A stretch of DNA of 64,000 nt from Teichococcus aestuarii (GTDB lineage Bacteria > Pseudomonadota > Alphaproteobacteria > Acetobacterales > Acetobacteraceae). Under the pieces are notes generated by a model. It was not told the DNA's origin, searched no databases, and saw only the letters and a program-made list of their open reading frames with translations. Below are positions 51,992 to 62,768 of the stretch, piece by piece; the first letter of the stretch is position 1, and each line of letters starts with the position of its first letter. The stretch spans positions 310,001 to 374,000 of the forward strand of contig NZ_PDOA01000001.1 in assembly GCF_003116135.1 (NCBI RefSeq), read 5' to 3'. Made by a program: the position numbers and the translations under genes.

Positions 51992-54664
51992 TCAGCCCGC
52001 GGCGCGCAGCACCCGCAGCGGCAGCGGATGGCCGGCGAGCGGCAGCGCATCCCCGGCGGGCACGGAGGCGCCCGTCAGCAGGCAGCGCCAGGAGCGGCCG
52101 GAGAGCGCCGGGGGCAGCACCAGCCGCGTGTCGCCCCAGACGCTATCAGGCACGGAAAGGGTCTCCCCGCGGCCCAGCAGCGGCACGGAGAGGCGCGGCA
52201 CCGCCACCAGCAGGGCCTCGCCCGCCTCCTGGCGCAGGAAGGCCAGCATCGCCCCCGCCTGCGCCCCTTCCAGGGGCAGCGGGGTATAGTGCCCGGCGGT
52301 GAACAGCGCGGGTGCCTCGGCCCGGGCGAGCAGGAGACGGTGGATCAGCGCCTGCTTCACCGTGCCCGAGGCCCAGTCGGCCAGCAGGCCAGCCGGCTCC
52401 GCATTCCGCGCCAGCGCGGCGCGGCGGGCGGCGTAGTCCACCGGGCGCCGGTTGTCCGGGTCCACCAGGGATTCGTCCCAGAACTCGGTGCCCTGATAGA
52501 CATCCGGCACGCCGGGGCAGGTCAGGCGCAGCGTCGTCTGCGCCAGGCTCTTCAGCGCCCCCGGCAGGGCGATGCGCGCGGCAAAGCCCTGCAGCCCCGT
52601 GGCCAGGGCGGGGTGGGCCGCCACGTCCAGCACGCCGCGCAGGAAGCCGGCGGTGGCCTGCTCGTAGGCCTCGTCCGGCATGGCCCAGCCGGAGCGGCGC
52701 TTGGCCTCGCGCATCGCCTTCTGCAGCCAGCCGGAAAGCCGCTCCACCCAGGCCCCGATGCCGGCGCGGTCCGTCACCGGCAGGCCCAGCGGCCAGGAGG
52801 CGACGACCATCTGCAGCAGCATCACCGCGTCGCCGGGCGTGGGCGCCGGGCCGTCCGGCAGGTCCTGCACCAGCGCCCGGCTCTCGGCCAGGAAGCCGCG
52901 CAGCGCCGCCGCCCAATCGTCGGGGATCTCGGACAGCACGGCGAGGCGCATCCGCACATCCTCGCCCCGCTTGTGGTCGTGCGTGGCGGTGGCGAGCAGC
53001 GCATGCGGCCACTCCGTGGCGCGCGCCGCCATCAGGGCGTGGAAGGTCTCCGGCGGCATGGCGAAGTGGCCGGGGTTAGAGCCCACCTCGTTGCGCGAGA
53101 GCAGCCTGCCGTAGCGGTAGAAGGCCGTGTCCTCCACCGACTTGGCGGCGGTGGGGGAGGAGAGCTGCTGGAAGCGCGTGCGCGCCACCAGCAGGGCGCG
53201 GCGGCTCTCGCCCGGCGGCCGCTCGCGCACCGGCTCCTCGGCCAGCCAGTAGAGCAGGTGGCTCAGCGCCGCGTGGTCGGTGGGCTTGAGGCTGGCGCGG
53301 GCGGCCTCGGCCGCCTGGCGCAGCACCGCCGCATCCTGCGCCGTCGGCGTGCCGTGGCGCACATAGACACGGTAGACGGGGAAGTGGACCAGGAGCTGCG
53401 CCAGCACCCGGCGGATGGCGTTGAAGGAGAAATCGCGCGAACGCAGATGGCCGCGCGCCAGGTGGTGCAGGGCGCGGGCGCAGCCATCCAGCTCGGCGGC
53501 CAGGCTGTCGCGCAGGATCTGCTTGCGCGCCTGGAACTCCTCGGCGTGGAAATCGGCCTCGCTGCCGCTGGTCTCGCGCCAGAGGGCGGAGAGCGGCGCC
53601 TCGCCGGCCGTATCGTGCAGCACGGCGGAGACCTGGTCCATGAAGTCGTAGCCGGTGGTTCCGTCGGTCTGCCAGCGCGTCTCCAGCCGCTCGCCGGGGG
53701 CGAGGATCTTCTCGATCAGGATGTAGGGCGGGCCGGACGGCGCTCCGGCCGGGCGGCGGTGCCCGGCGCTCTCCATGCGGCGGCGCAGCTTGCGGCAATA
53801 GCCGCCAGGGTCGGCCAGGCCGTCGACATGGTCGATGCGCACGCCGTCGATCAGCCCCTCGGCGTAGAGGCGCAGGATCAGCTCATGCGTGGCGTCGAAC
53901 ACCTCCGGCTCCTCGGCGCGCAGGCCGGCGAGGCCGGTGACGTCGAAGAAGCGGCGCCAGTTGATCTCGTCCGTCGCGGTGCGCCACCAGGCGAGGCGGT
54001 AGTTCTGCCGCTCCAGCAGCGCGTGCAGGCGGGCGGCGCCGGTCAGGCTCTTCGTGTCGTGCTCCGCCAGGCCGTCCCGGTCCTCCAGGATGCTCTCGGC
54101 GTCGCGCGGGGCGATGGGGAAGCGGTTGTCGAAATAGGCGACCGCGAGGCCGGTGGGGCCTTCCTTCACCAGGCGCAGCTCGCCTTCCGCCAGCGCCTCG
54201 CCATAGGGGCGGCCGAGGAAGGGGGCCAGCATGCGGCCCTTCAGCGTCGGGTCGTCCGAGTTCCAGTCGATGTCGAAGAAGCGGGCGTAGGCGCTGTCCG
54301 TCCCCTTGGCCAGCACATCCTGCCACCAGGCATTGTGCGGGCCGTCCACCCCCATGTGGTTGGGCACGATGTCGAGCAGCAGCCCCATGCCCTCGGCGCG
54401 CAGCGCGGCCACCAGGCGGCGCAGCGCCGGCTCGCCGCCCAGGGCGGGGTTGATCGCGTCATGCGCCGTGATGTCGTAGCCATGGGTGGAGCCGGGCGCG
54501 GCCGGCAGCAGCGGCGAGGCATAGAGATGGCTCACCCCCAGCCGCGCCAGGTAGGGGACGATGGCCACCGCGTCATCCAGCGTGAAGCCGGCTTGGAACT
54601 GGATGCGGTAGGTGGCGCGGGGGTGGGTGGTGGCGGCCGGGTGGGGCTGCGCGTGGTCGCTCAT
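51992..54664 (-). CDS. treY: Malto-oligosyltrehalose synthase
   Basis: An 890-residue GH13 enzyme that turns the reducing-end maltose unit of a malto-oligosaccharide into a trehalose unit. ATYRIQFQAGFTLDDAVAIV at the N-terminus and PYLARLGVSHLYASPLLPA are hallmark TreY; HGYDITAHDAINPALGG, DIVPNHMGVDGPHNAWWQDV, GVRIDHVDGLADP (nucleophile Asp) and ILIEKILAPGE (acid Glu) complete the active site. Its ATG overlaps the stop of malQ by 4 nt. Last gene of the operon. TreZ, encoded two genes upstream, releases the trehalose. Confidence 0.96.
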   Translation of the reverse strand: MSDHAQPHPAATTHPRATYRIQFQAGFTLDDAVAIVPYLARLGVSHLYASPLLPAAPGSTHGYDITAHDAINPALGGEPALRRLVAALRAEGMGLLLDIVPNHMGVDGPHNAWWQDVLAKGTDSAYARFFDIDWNSDDPTLKGRMLAPFLGRPYGEALAEGELRLVKEGPTGLAVAYFDNRFPIAPRDAESILEDRDGLAEHDTKSLTGAARLHALLERQNYRLAWWRTATDEINWRRFFDVTGLAGLRAEEPEVFDATHELILRLYAEGLIDGVRIDHVDGLADPGGYCRKLRRRMESAGHRRPAGAPSGPPYILIEKILAPGERLETRWQTDGTTGYDFMDQVSAVLHDTAGEAPLSALWRETSGSEADFHAEEFQARKQILRDSLAAELDGCARALHHLARGHLRSRDFSFNAIRRVLAQLLVHFPVYRVYVRHGTPTAQDAAVLRQAAEAARASLKPTDHAALSHLLYWLAEEPVRERPPGESRRALLVARTRFQQLSSPTAAKSVEDTAFYRYGRLLSRNEVGSNPGHFAMPPETFHALMAARATEWPHALLATATHDHKRGEDVRMRLAVLSEIPDDWAAALRGFLAESRALVQDLPDGPAPTPGDAVMLLQMVVASWPLGLPVTDRAGIGAWVERLSGWLQKAMREAKRRSGWAMPDEAYEQATAGFLRGVLDVAAHPALATGLQGFAARIALPGALKSLAQTTLRLTCPGVPDVYQGTEFWDESLVDPDNRRPVDYAARRAALARNAEPAGLLADWASGTVKQALIHRLLLARAEAPALFTAGHYTPLPLEGAQAGAMLAFLRQEAGEALLVAVPRLSVPLLGRGETLSVPDSVWGDTRLVLPPALSGRSWRCLLTGASVPAGDALPLAGHPLPLRVLRAAG

Positions 54665-56703
54665 GGGGCTCTCCGCGCCCGGGCGAGGCCCCGCAGGCGC
54701 TGTTCGATCGCGGGGTCGTGGAACAGGCGCTCCACCGGCGGGTCCAGCCGGCGGCGCCAGTTGGGGTGCTCGTCAATGGTGCCGGGCATGTTCGGCTGCT
54801 CCACCGCCGCCACGGCGTCCTCCAGCGGCAGCAGGGCCAGGGCGCAGCGGGCGCGGCCGATATAGGCGGCGGCGGCATTGGCCACCCGCGCGCCATCCTC
54901 CGGGCCGGGCACCGGCCCCTCGGCCACGCCGGCCTTGCGGAAGGCCTCCCACAGCTTCGGCCGTTCCGCCGCGCGCGTCTCCGCCTGGCCTTCCAGTGTG
55001 GTGCCGAGCGTCTCGCGCCAGAGCAGGTCGCGCCCTTCCCACCAGCCGGCGACGGTGGGCAGGTCGTGGGTGGAGGTCATGGAGACGGCCTCGCGCGTCC
55101 AGCGCGCCGGGTCCTTGAAGGACTTGCCGCTCTGCTCGAACCACATCACCCGCATGCCGGCGAGGCCGGCATTTTGCAGCTTCGGCCGGAAGCCCTCCGG
55201 CACGGTGCCGAGGTCCTCGCCGATGGCGATGGCCTTGTGGCGGTGCGATTCCAGCGCCACCAGCCGCAGCATGTCCTCCAGCGGGTAGCGCAGGTAGCAG
55301 CCGGCGGCGGGGCCCTCGCCCTGCGGCACCAGCCAGAGCCGGCGCAGCCCCAGCACATGGTCCAGCCGCACGCCGCCCGCGTTACGGAAGGCGGCGCCCA
55401 GCATCTCGCGGAAGGCGGCGAAGCCGTTGGCGGTCAGCCCGTGCGGCGAGTAGGTGGTGATGCCCCAGCTCTGGCCCTTCGCGTTGAAGATGTCGGGCGG
55501 GGCGCCGATCTCGACGCCGGAGAGGAACTCGGTCTGCCGCGCCCAGGCATCGGCGCCGCCGCCATCGACGCCGATGGCGAGGTCGGCGATCAGCCCGATG
55601 CGTGCGCCGCCCTCCCGCGCCGCGCGCTGCGCCGCCGAGAGGCCACGGTCGGCCAGGAACTGCGCGAAGGCATGGAACGCCACCTCCTCCGCCTGCGCCT
55701 CGGCGAAGGCGGCCACCTCCGGGCTCTCGGGGTCGCGCAGTGCGGCGGGCCAGTCGCGCCAGTGCCAGCGCGCCGGGCCGGCGGCGAGCTGCGCGGCGTG
55801 CAGCGCCTCGAACCGGGCATGGCGCGTGAGCGAGGTGCCGCCCTTGGCCAGGAAGCGCGCGAAGGCCGTATGTGCCTCGCCGGGCGGCGCCTCGCGGAAG
55901 GCGCGGTGGACCTGCCGCAGCCGGGCCAGCCGGGCGGCGGCCACGGCGGGCCACTCCACCATCGGCAGCGCCTCCAGCCGCGCCCATTCGGCGGCCAGCT
56001 CCGCGCCGAAGGGCGGCAGGCCGGGCAGCAGGTCCTCGCCATCGGCGTGGCGCACATCGAGCCAGAGGCGGCTGGAGGGCGCATAGGGGCTGCTGCGGCT
56101 GGGGTCGGCGCTGAACTGCGCGTGCACGGGCGAGATCGCGACGGCATCGGCCCCCTGCGCCGCCGCCGCGGCGGCGAAGGTGCGCAGCGCGGCGTAGTCG
56201 CCGACGCCGCCATCGCCGCTGCGCTTCAGCGAGTAGAGCTGCACCGCCAGCCCCCAGGCGGCCTGGCCCTCGCAGGCATCCTCGATGCGGTGGCCATGCG
56301 CGGGCGCCACGGCCAGGGTCAGGGCCTGGCCGGAGAGTTCCAGCGTGTAGTAGCCGGGCAGGGCGGGGGCGGCGAGGCGCGCGCCGCCCGGCGCGGCCTC
56401 GGCCATGCCTTCCACCTGGGTGCCATCCTCAGCGGTCAGGCTGTAGCGTCCGGGCGGCAGCGGCAGGCGGATGTCGATGCCGGGCTCGGCCGTGCGCAGC
56501 GGCGGCAGGGCGCGGTGCGCGGCGCGGAACCGGGCGGCGCTGTCGCGCAGCGCGCCCTCGCCATCGGCCGGCAGGCCCAGCGCGCCCAGCACGCTGCGCA
56601 GCGTCTCCGGCGTGGTCTGGTGCCTGCGGCCGTTGGCGTCCTCCCAGTCGATCATCAGCCCGACGGCGCGGGCCAGACGCCGCAGGGCAGGGTCCTGGCT
56701 CAT
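54661..56703 (-). CDS. malQ: 4-alpha-glucanotransferase (amylomaltase)
   Basis: A 680-residue GH77 enzyme that transfers maltodextrin segments between chains. Landmarks: YSLKRSGDGGVGDYAALRTF and DAVAISPVHAQFSADPSRSS at the front of the barrel, GVRLDHVLGLRRLWLVPQGE with the nucleophile Asp, AIAIGEDLGTVPEGF with the Glu, and TSTHDLPTVAGWW with the third acid. An N-terminal region of about 150 residues, as in E. coli MalQ, is present. Start at 56703 overlaps the treZ stop (ATGA). It probably supplies or recycles chains for TreY. Confidence 0.94.
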   Translation of the reverse strand: MSQDPALRRLARAVGLMIDWEDANGRRHQTTPETLRSVLGALGLPADGEGALRDSAARFRAAHRALPPLRTAEPGIDIRLPLPPGRYSLTAEDGTQVEGMAEAAPGGARLAAPALPGYYTLELSGQALTLAVAPAHGHRIEDACEGQAAWGLAVQLYSLKRSGDGGVGDYAALRTFAAAAAAQGADAVAISPVHAQFSADPSRSSPYAPSSRLWLDVRHADGEDLLPGLPPFGAELAAEWARLEALPMVEWPAVAAARLARLRQVHRAFREAPPGEAHTAFARFLAKGGTSLTRHARFEALHAAQLAAGPARWHWRDWPAALRDPESPEVAAFAEAQAEEVAFHAFAQFLADRGLSAAQRAAREGGARIGLIADLAIGVDGGGADAWARQTEFLSGVEIGAPPDIFNAKGQSWGITTYSPHGLTANGFAAFREMLGAAFRNAGGVRLDHVLGLRRLWLVPQGEGPAAGCYLRYPLEDMLRLVALESHRHKAIAIGEDLGTVPEGFRPKLQNAGLAGMRVMWFEQSGKSFKDPARWTREAVSMTSTHDLPTVAGWWEGRDLLWRETLGTTLEGQAETRAAERPKLWEAFRKAGVAEGPVPGPEDGARVANAAAAYIGRARCALALLPLEDAVAAVEQPNMPGTIDEHPNWRRRLDPPVERLFHDPAIEQRLRGLARARRAP

Positions 56704-58466
56704 GCCGCGGGCTCCTGCAGCCAGGCGATGGCGGCGCGGGGCCCGATGCCGTTCTCGGCCACCGCGGCGCCGAGGCCGGGCAGCGATTCCGCCAGCAGCG
56801 TGCCGGGGCCGGGCTGGGCGGGGATGGCGGTGTCGCCGAACTGCGCCAGGATGGTCAGGAGCGAGCCGTCGCCCAGCCGCCACTGCGCCCGCACGCCATG
56901 GGTGCCCAGCGCCTCGGCGCCAAGCGAGCGTGCCTCGGCCAGATACGGGGCGAGGCGGCGGGCGCGCAGCTTCAGCAGGTCGGTGACGAAGCGCTCCGCC
57001 TCCGCCTGGGCCGGCTTCTCGCGCTCCGAGAGGTCGAGGCGGCTGGCCTCGAAGGTGCCGGGGGCGTTGGGGTCGGGGATGCGCTCGCGCTTCTCCGGGT
57101 CGGCGAAGGCGGCGAACTTGGCGAATTCCTTGCGGCGCCCCTCGCGCACCGCCTTCGCCAGATCCTCAGAGGGGAAGCCGGTGAAGAACAGGAAGGGGCG
57201 CTCGGAGAAGAACTCGTCGCCCATGAACAGCATCGGCACCTGCGGCGCCAGCAGCTTCAGCAGCAGCGCGGCGCGCACCGCATCGGCAGGGGCCAGGGTG
57301 TAGATGCGGTCGCCGAAGGCACGGTTGCCCACCTGGTCGTGGTTCTGCAGCGCATTGACGAAGGCCGAGGGCGGCAGGTGGCCGCTCGGCTTGCCGCGCG
57401 CATGGCCGAGATTGGCCGATTCCTCGCCCTGGTAGACGAAGCCCTCCGCCAGCGAGCGGGCCAGGTGCCCGGCCGGGCGGTCGGCATAGTCGGCGTAATA
57501 GGCATCCTTCTCGCCGGTCAGCAGCACGTGCAGGCAGTGGTGCGCGTCGTCGTTCCACTGCGCGTCGAAGTCGTGCTCCAGCAGCGTGGCGTCGTTGTTC
57601 TCGTTCTCCAGCACCAGATAGACGCGGCGGCTGCCGGCGGCCTCGCGCACGCGGCGGGACAGCTCGGGCAGGAAGCTGGCATCCGGGATGGCGTGCACCG
57701 CGTCCAGCCGCAGCCCGTCGAAGCGGTACTCGGTCAGCCAGAAGATGGCGTTCTCGATGAAGAAGTCCCGCACCGGCGTCTCGCGGAAGTCGATCGCGTC
57801 GCCCCAGGGGGTGCTGACATCCTTGCGGAAGAAGTCCGGCGCGATGCTGTGCCAGTAATTCCCCGACGGGCCGAAATGGTTGTAGACCACGTCCAGCATC
57901 ACCGCGAGGCCATGGCCATGCGCGGCATCGACCAGCGCCTTGAGGTCGTCCGGCGTGCCGTAGGTCTCGTCCGGCGAGTAGGGCAGCACGCCGTCATAGC
58001 CCCAGTTGCGGCTGCCGGCGAAGTCGTTCACCGGCATCAGCTCGATGGTGTTGACGCCGAGCGCCGCCAGGCGCGGCAGCTGCGCCATGATGCCGCGGAA
58101 GCCCCCCATGGCCCCGGCGTGCAGCTCATAGACCACGCTCTGCGGCCAGGGGTGGGTGCGCCAGTCGCCCTGCTTCCAGCGATAGGCGAAATGGTCCACC
58201 ACCACGCTCCAGCCATCCACGTCGCCATCCTGGGCGTGCGAGGCGGGGTCGGGCACGGTGGGGCCGTTGCCCAGGGCATAGCGGTAGCGGGTGCCGGGCG
58301 GCGCCGGCACGGTGCATTCCCACCAGCCATCGTCGGCGGCCTGCATCGGCACCGGCTCGGCGTCGCGGCGTTCCAGGGTGACCCCCGGCTGACCGGGAGC
58401 CCAGAGGCGGAAGCCGGTCTGCCCGCCGGCATCGGGCGAGGGGCCGTAGGAGAAGCGTCGCGTCAT
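56700..58466 (-). CDS. treZ: Malto-oligosyltrehalose trehalohydrolase
   Basis: A 588-residue GH13 enzyme that cleaves free trehalose from maltooligosyl-trehalose. A CBM48-like N-terminus (FRLWAPGQPGVTLERRD) leads to the barrel with ELHAGAMGGFRGIMAQLPRL, IELMPVNDFAGSRNWGYDGV, DVVYNHFGPSGNYW, DGLRLDAVHAI (nucleophile Asp), LVLENENNDATLL (acid Glu) and FVNALQNHDQVGNRAFGDR (third Asp). Length matches TreZ. It overlaps both neighbours by 4 nt. Works with TreY to make trehalose from glycogen or maltodextrin. Confidence 0.96.
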   Translation of the reverse strand: MTRRFSYGPSPDAGGQTGFRLWAPGQPGVTLERRDAEPVPMQAADDGWWECTVPAPPGTRYRYALGNGPTVPDPASHAQDGDVDGWSVVVDHFAYRWKQGDWRTHPWPQSVVYELHAGAMGGFRGIMAQLPRLAALGVNTIELMPVNDFAGSRNWGYDGVLPYSPDETYGTPDDLKALVDAAHGHGLAVMLDVVYNHFGPSGNYWHSIAPDFFRKDVSTPWGDAIDFRETPVRDFFIENAIFWLTEYRFDGLRLDAVHAIPDASFLPELSRRVREAAGSRRVYLVLENENNDATLLEHDFDAQWNDDAHHCLHVLLTGEKDAYYADYADRPAGHLARSLAEGFVYQGEESANLGHARGKPSGHLPPSAFVNALQNHDQVGNRAFGDRIYTLAPADAVRAALLLKLLAPQVPMLFMGDEFFSERPFLFFTGFPSEDLAKAVREGRRKEFAKFAAFADPEKRERIPDPNAPGTFEASRLDLSEREKPAQAEAERFVTDLLKLRARRLAPYLAEARSLGAEALGTHGVRAQWRLGDGSLLTILAQFGDTAIPAQPGPGTLLAESLPGLGAAVAENGIGPRAAIAWLQEPAA

Positions 58467-60595
58467 CCGGGATGATCCTCAAGGGGCGGCAATGCCACCA
58501 GCAGACGGGCGGAACGTGCGGCCAGACGCAGGGTTGCGCCGCCCACCGGATGGCCGGGCGCCTCCGGCTCGGCGCTGTCGAGCACCGAGATCCAGGCCAG
58601 GGCGGGGGAGGGCAGCGTCACCACCCGGTCCCGCCCGGAGGCGTTCAGCAGCAGCAGCGTCACTTCCACCCCCTCGCTCTCCGCCCCCTCGCCGCGGGCC
58701 GGGCCGGCACGCCGCAGCAGCAACACGCGGCCCTCGGGATCGTTCCAGCGCTCCGGCGTCATCGGCGCGCCATCGGCGTCGAACCAAGCGGTGTCGGGCA
58801 TGCCGGGCAGGGGCTCGGTCTGCCCGTGGCGGAAGACGGGGCTGCGCAGGGTGGGGTGCTGGCGGCGCAGCGCGGCGGCGCGGGCGGTGAAGGCGGCCAG
58901 CTCCTGCCCCGCCGGGGTGGCGGCCAGCGCCCAGTCGAACCAGGACACCTCATTGTCCTGGCAATAGGCGTTGTTGTTGCCGCGCTGGGTGCGGCCGAAC
59001 TCGTCGCCGCCGAGCAGCATGGGGGTGCCGTGCGCGGCGAGCAGCGTCAGCAGCATGGCGCGCTTCAGCCGGCCGCGCAGCTCCAGGATGTCGGGGTCGT
59101 CGGTCGGGCCTTCCACGCCCCAGTTGGCGCTGAAATTCTCGCCATGCCCGTCGCGGTTCTCCTCGCCATTGGCCTCGTTGTGCCGCTCCGCGTGGCTGAC
59201 GAGGTCCTCCAGCGTGAAGCCGTCATGCGCGGCGACGAAGTTGACCGAGGCCCAGGGGCGGCGGCGGCGCTTCTCGAACAGGTCGCCGGAGCCGGAGAGG
59301 CGGGCGGCGAGATCGGGGCGCAGCCCCGCATCGCCGCGCCAGAAGCGGCGGACCCCGTCGCGGAAGCGGTCGTTCCATTCCGAGAAGCCGGGGGGGTGGT
59401 GGCCGAGCTGGTAGCCGCCCGGCCCGATGTCCCAGGGCTCGGCGATCAGCTTCAGGCGGGAGAGCACCGGGTCCTGGCGGATGGCGTCGAAGAAGCCGGA
59501 GCCGGGGTCGAAGCCGTTGTTGCCCTCCCGCCCCAGCGTGCTGCACAGATCGAAGCGGAAGCCGTCCACGCGGTAGGCGGTGGCCCAGTGGCGCAGGCTG
59601 TCCATCACCATCTGCAGCACGCGCGGGTGGGCGAGGTTCACCGTGTTGCCGCAGCCCGTCTCGTCGATGTAGCGCCGTTCCTCGCCGGGCTGGAGGCGGT
59701 AGTAGCTGGCATTGTCCAGCCCCCGCCAGGAGAGGGTGGGGCCGAGCCCATCGCCCTCGCAGGTGTGGTTGTAGACCACGTCGAGGATCACCTCGATGCC
59801 GGCGGCGTGCAGCCGGCGGATGGCGACGCGGATCTCGTCCAGCCCGCCGCTGGCGAGATAGGCGGGCTCCGGCGCGAAGTAGGAGAGGGGGGAGTAGCCC
59901 CAGTAGTTGCGCAGGCGCTTCTCCACCAGGAAGCGGTCCTGCAGGAAGGCCTGCACCGGCAGAAGCTCCACCGCCGTGACGCCGAGCTTCAGCAGGTGCT
60001 CGATCATCGGCGGGCTGGCCAGGGCGGCGAAGGTGCCACGCTCGCGGGGCACCAGATCCTCCCGCCGCATGGTCAGGCCACGCAGATGCGCCTCGTAGAT
60101 CACCGTGCGGTCCCAGGGCACGGCGGGGGGGCGGTCGTCGCCCCAGTTGAAGGCGTCGTCCACCACCACGCCCTTCGGCATGGCGGCGGCGCTGTCCCGC
60201 CGGTCGAAGCTGAGGTCGGTGCGGCCGGGGCCGTGGCGGTGGCCGAACAGCGCGTCCGACCAGCGCAGGGTGCCGGAGAGCTGCCGCGCATAAGGGTCGA
60301 GCAGCAGCTTGTTCGGGTTGAAGCGGTGGCCCTGCTCCGGGTGGTAGGGGCCGTGCGCGCGGTAGCCATAGATCAGCCCGGGGCGTGCCTCGGGCAGGTA
60401 GCCGTGCCACACCTCGTCCGTGCATTCCGGCAGGGGGAGGCGCGCCATCTCCTTGCGGCCCGAGGGATCGAAGAGGCACAGCTCCACCCGGGTCGCATGG
60501 GCCGAGAAGACGGCGAAGTTGATCCCCAGCCCGTCCCAGGTGGCGCCGAGCGGGTCGGGACGGCCCGGCAGCAGCCAGTCGGGGAGCAGGGGCAA
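58463..60595 (-). CDS. glgX: Glycogen debranching enzyme (isoamylase type)
   Basis: A 710-residue GH13 debranching enzyme that hydrolyses alpha-1,6 branches. CBM48 N-terminus with PLGATWDGLGINFAVFSAHA; barrel motifs DVVYNHTCEGDGLGPTLSWR, VDGFRFDLCSTLGRE (nucleophile), LIAEPWDIGPGGYQLG (acid) and FVAAHDGFTLEDLVSHAER. HLRGLTMRREDLVP and RGLDNASYYRL are typical of GlgX/TreX. It overlaps treZ by 4 nt and starts 4 bases after glgB. In such operons it provides linear chains for TreY. Confidence 0.96.
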   Translation of the reverse strand: MPLLPDWLLPGRPDPLGATWDGLGINFAVFSAHATRVELCLFDPSGRKEMARLPLPECTDEVWHGYLPEARPGLIYGYRAHGPYHPEQGHRFNPNKLLLDPYARQLSGTLRWSDALFGHRHGPGRTDLSFDRRDSAAAMPKGVVVDDAFNWGDDRPPAVPWDRTVIYEAHLRGLTMRREDLVPRERGTFAALASPPMIEHLLKLGVTAVELLPVQAFLQDRFLVEKRLRNYWGYSPLSYFAPEPAYLASGGLDEIRVAIRRLHAAGIEVILDVVYNHTCEGDGLGPTLSWRGLDNASYYRLQPGEERRYIDETGCGNTVNLAHPRVLQMVMDSLRHWATAYRVDGFRFDLCSTLGREGNNGFDPGSGFFDAIRQDPVLSRLKLIAEPWDIGPGGYQLGHHPPGFSEWNDRFRDGVRRFWRGDAGLRPDLAARLSGSGDLFEKRRRRPWASVNFVAAHDGFTLEDLVSHAERHNEANGEENRDGHGENFSANWGVEGPTDDPDILELRGRLKRAMLLTLLAAHGTPMLLGGDEFGRTQRGNNNAYCQDNEVSWFDWALAATPAGQELAAFTARAAALRRQHPTLRSPVFRHGQTEPLPGMPDTAWFDADGAPMTPERWNDPEGRVLLLRRAGPARGEGAESEGVEVTLLLLNASGRDRVVTLPSPALAWISVLDSAEPEAPGHPVGGATLRLAARSARLLVALPPLEDHPG

Positions 60596-60599
60596 GGGA

Positions 60600-62765
<2,166 letters not shown>

Positions 62766-62768
62766 GCG

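Noticed and set aside
51971-54865. 964-codon plus-strand frame
   Set aside because: Exact antisense of treY; no recognisable motifs.
54718-57303. 861-codon open frame on the plus strand
   Set aside because: Antisense to malQ and treZ, whose catalytic motifs are intact; the product has no domain pattern.
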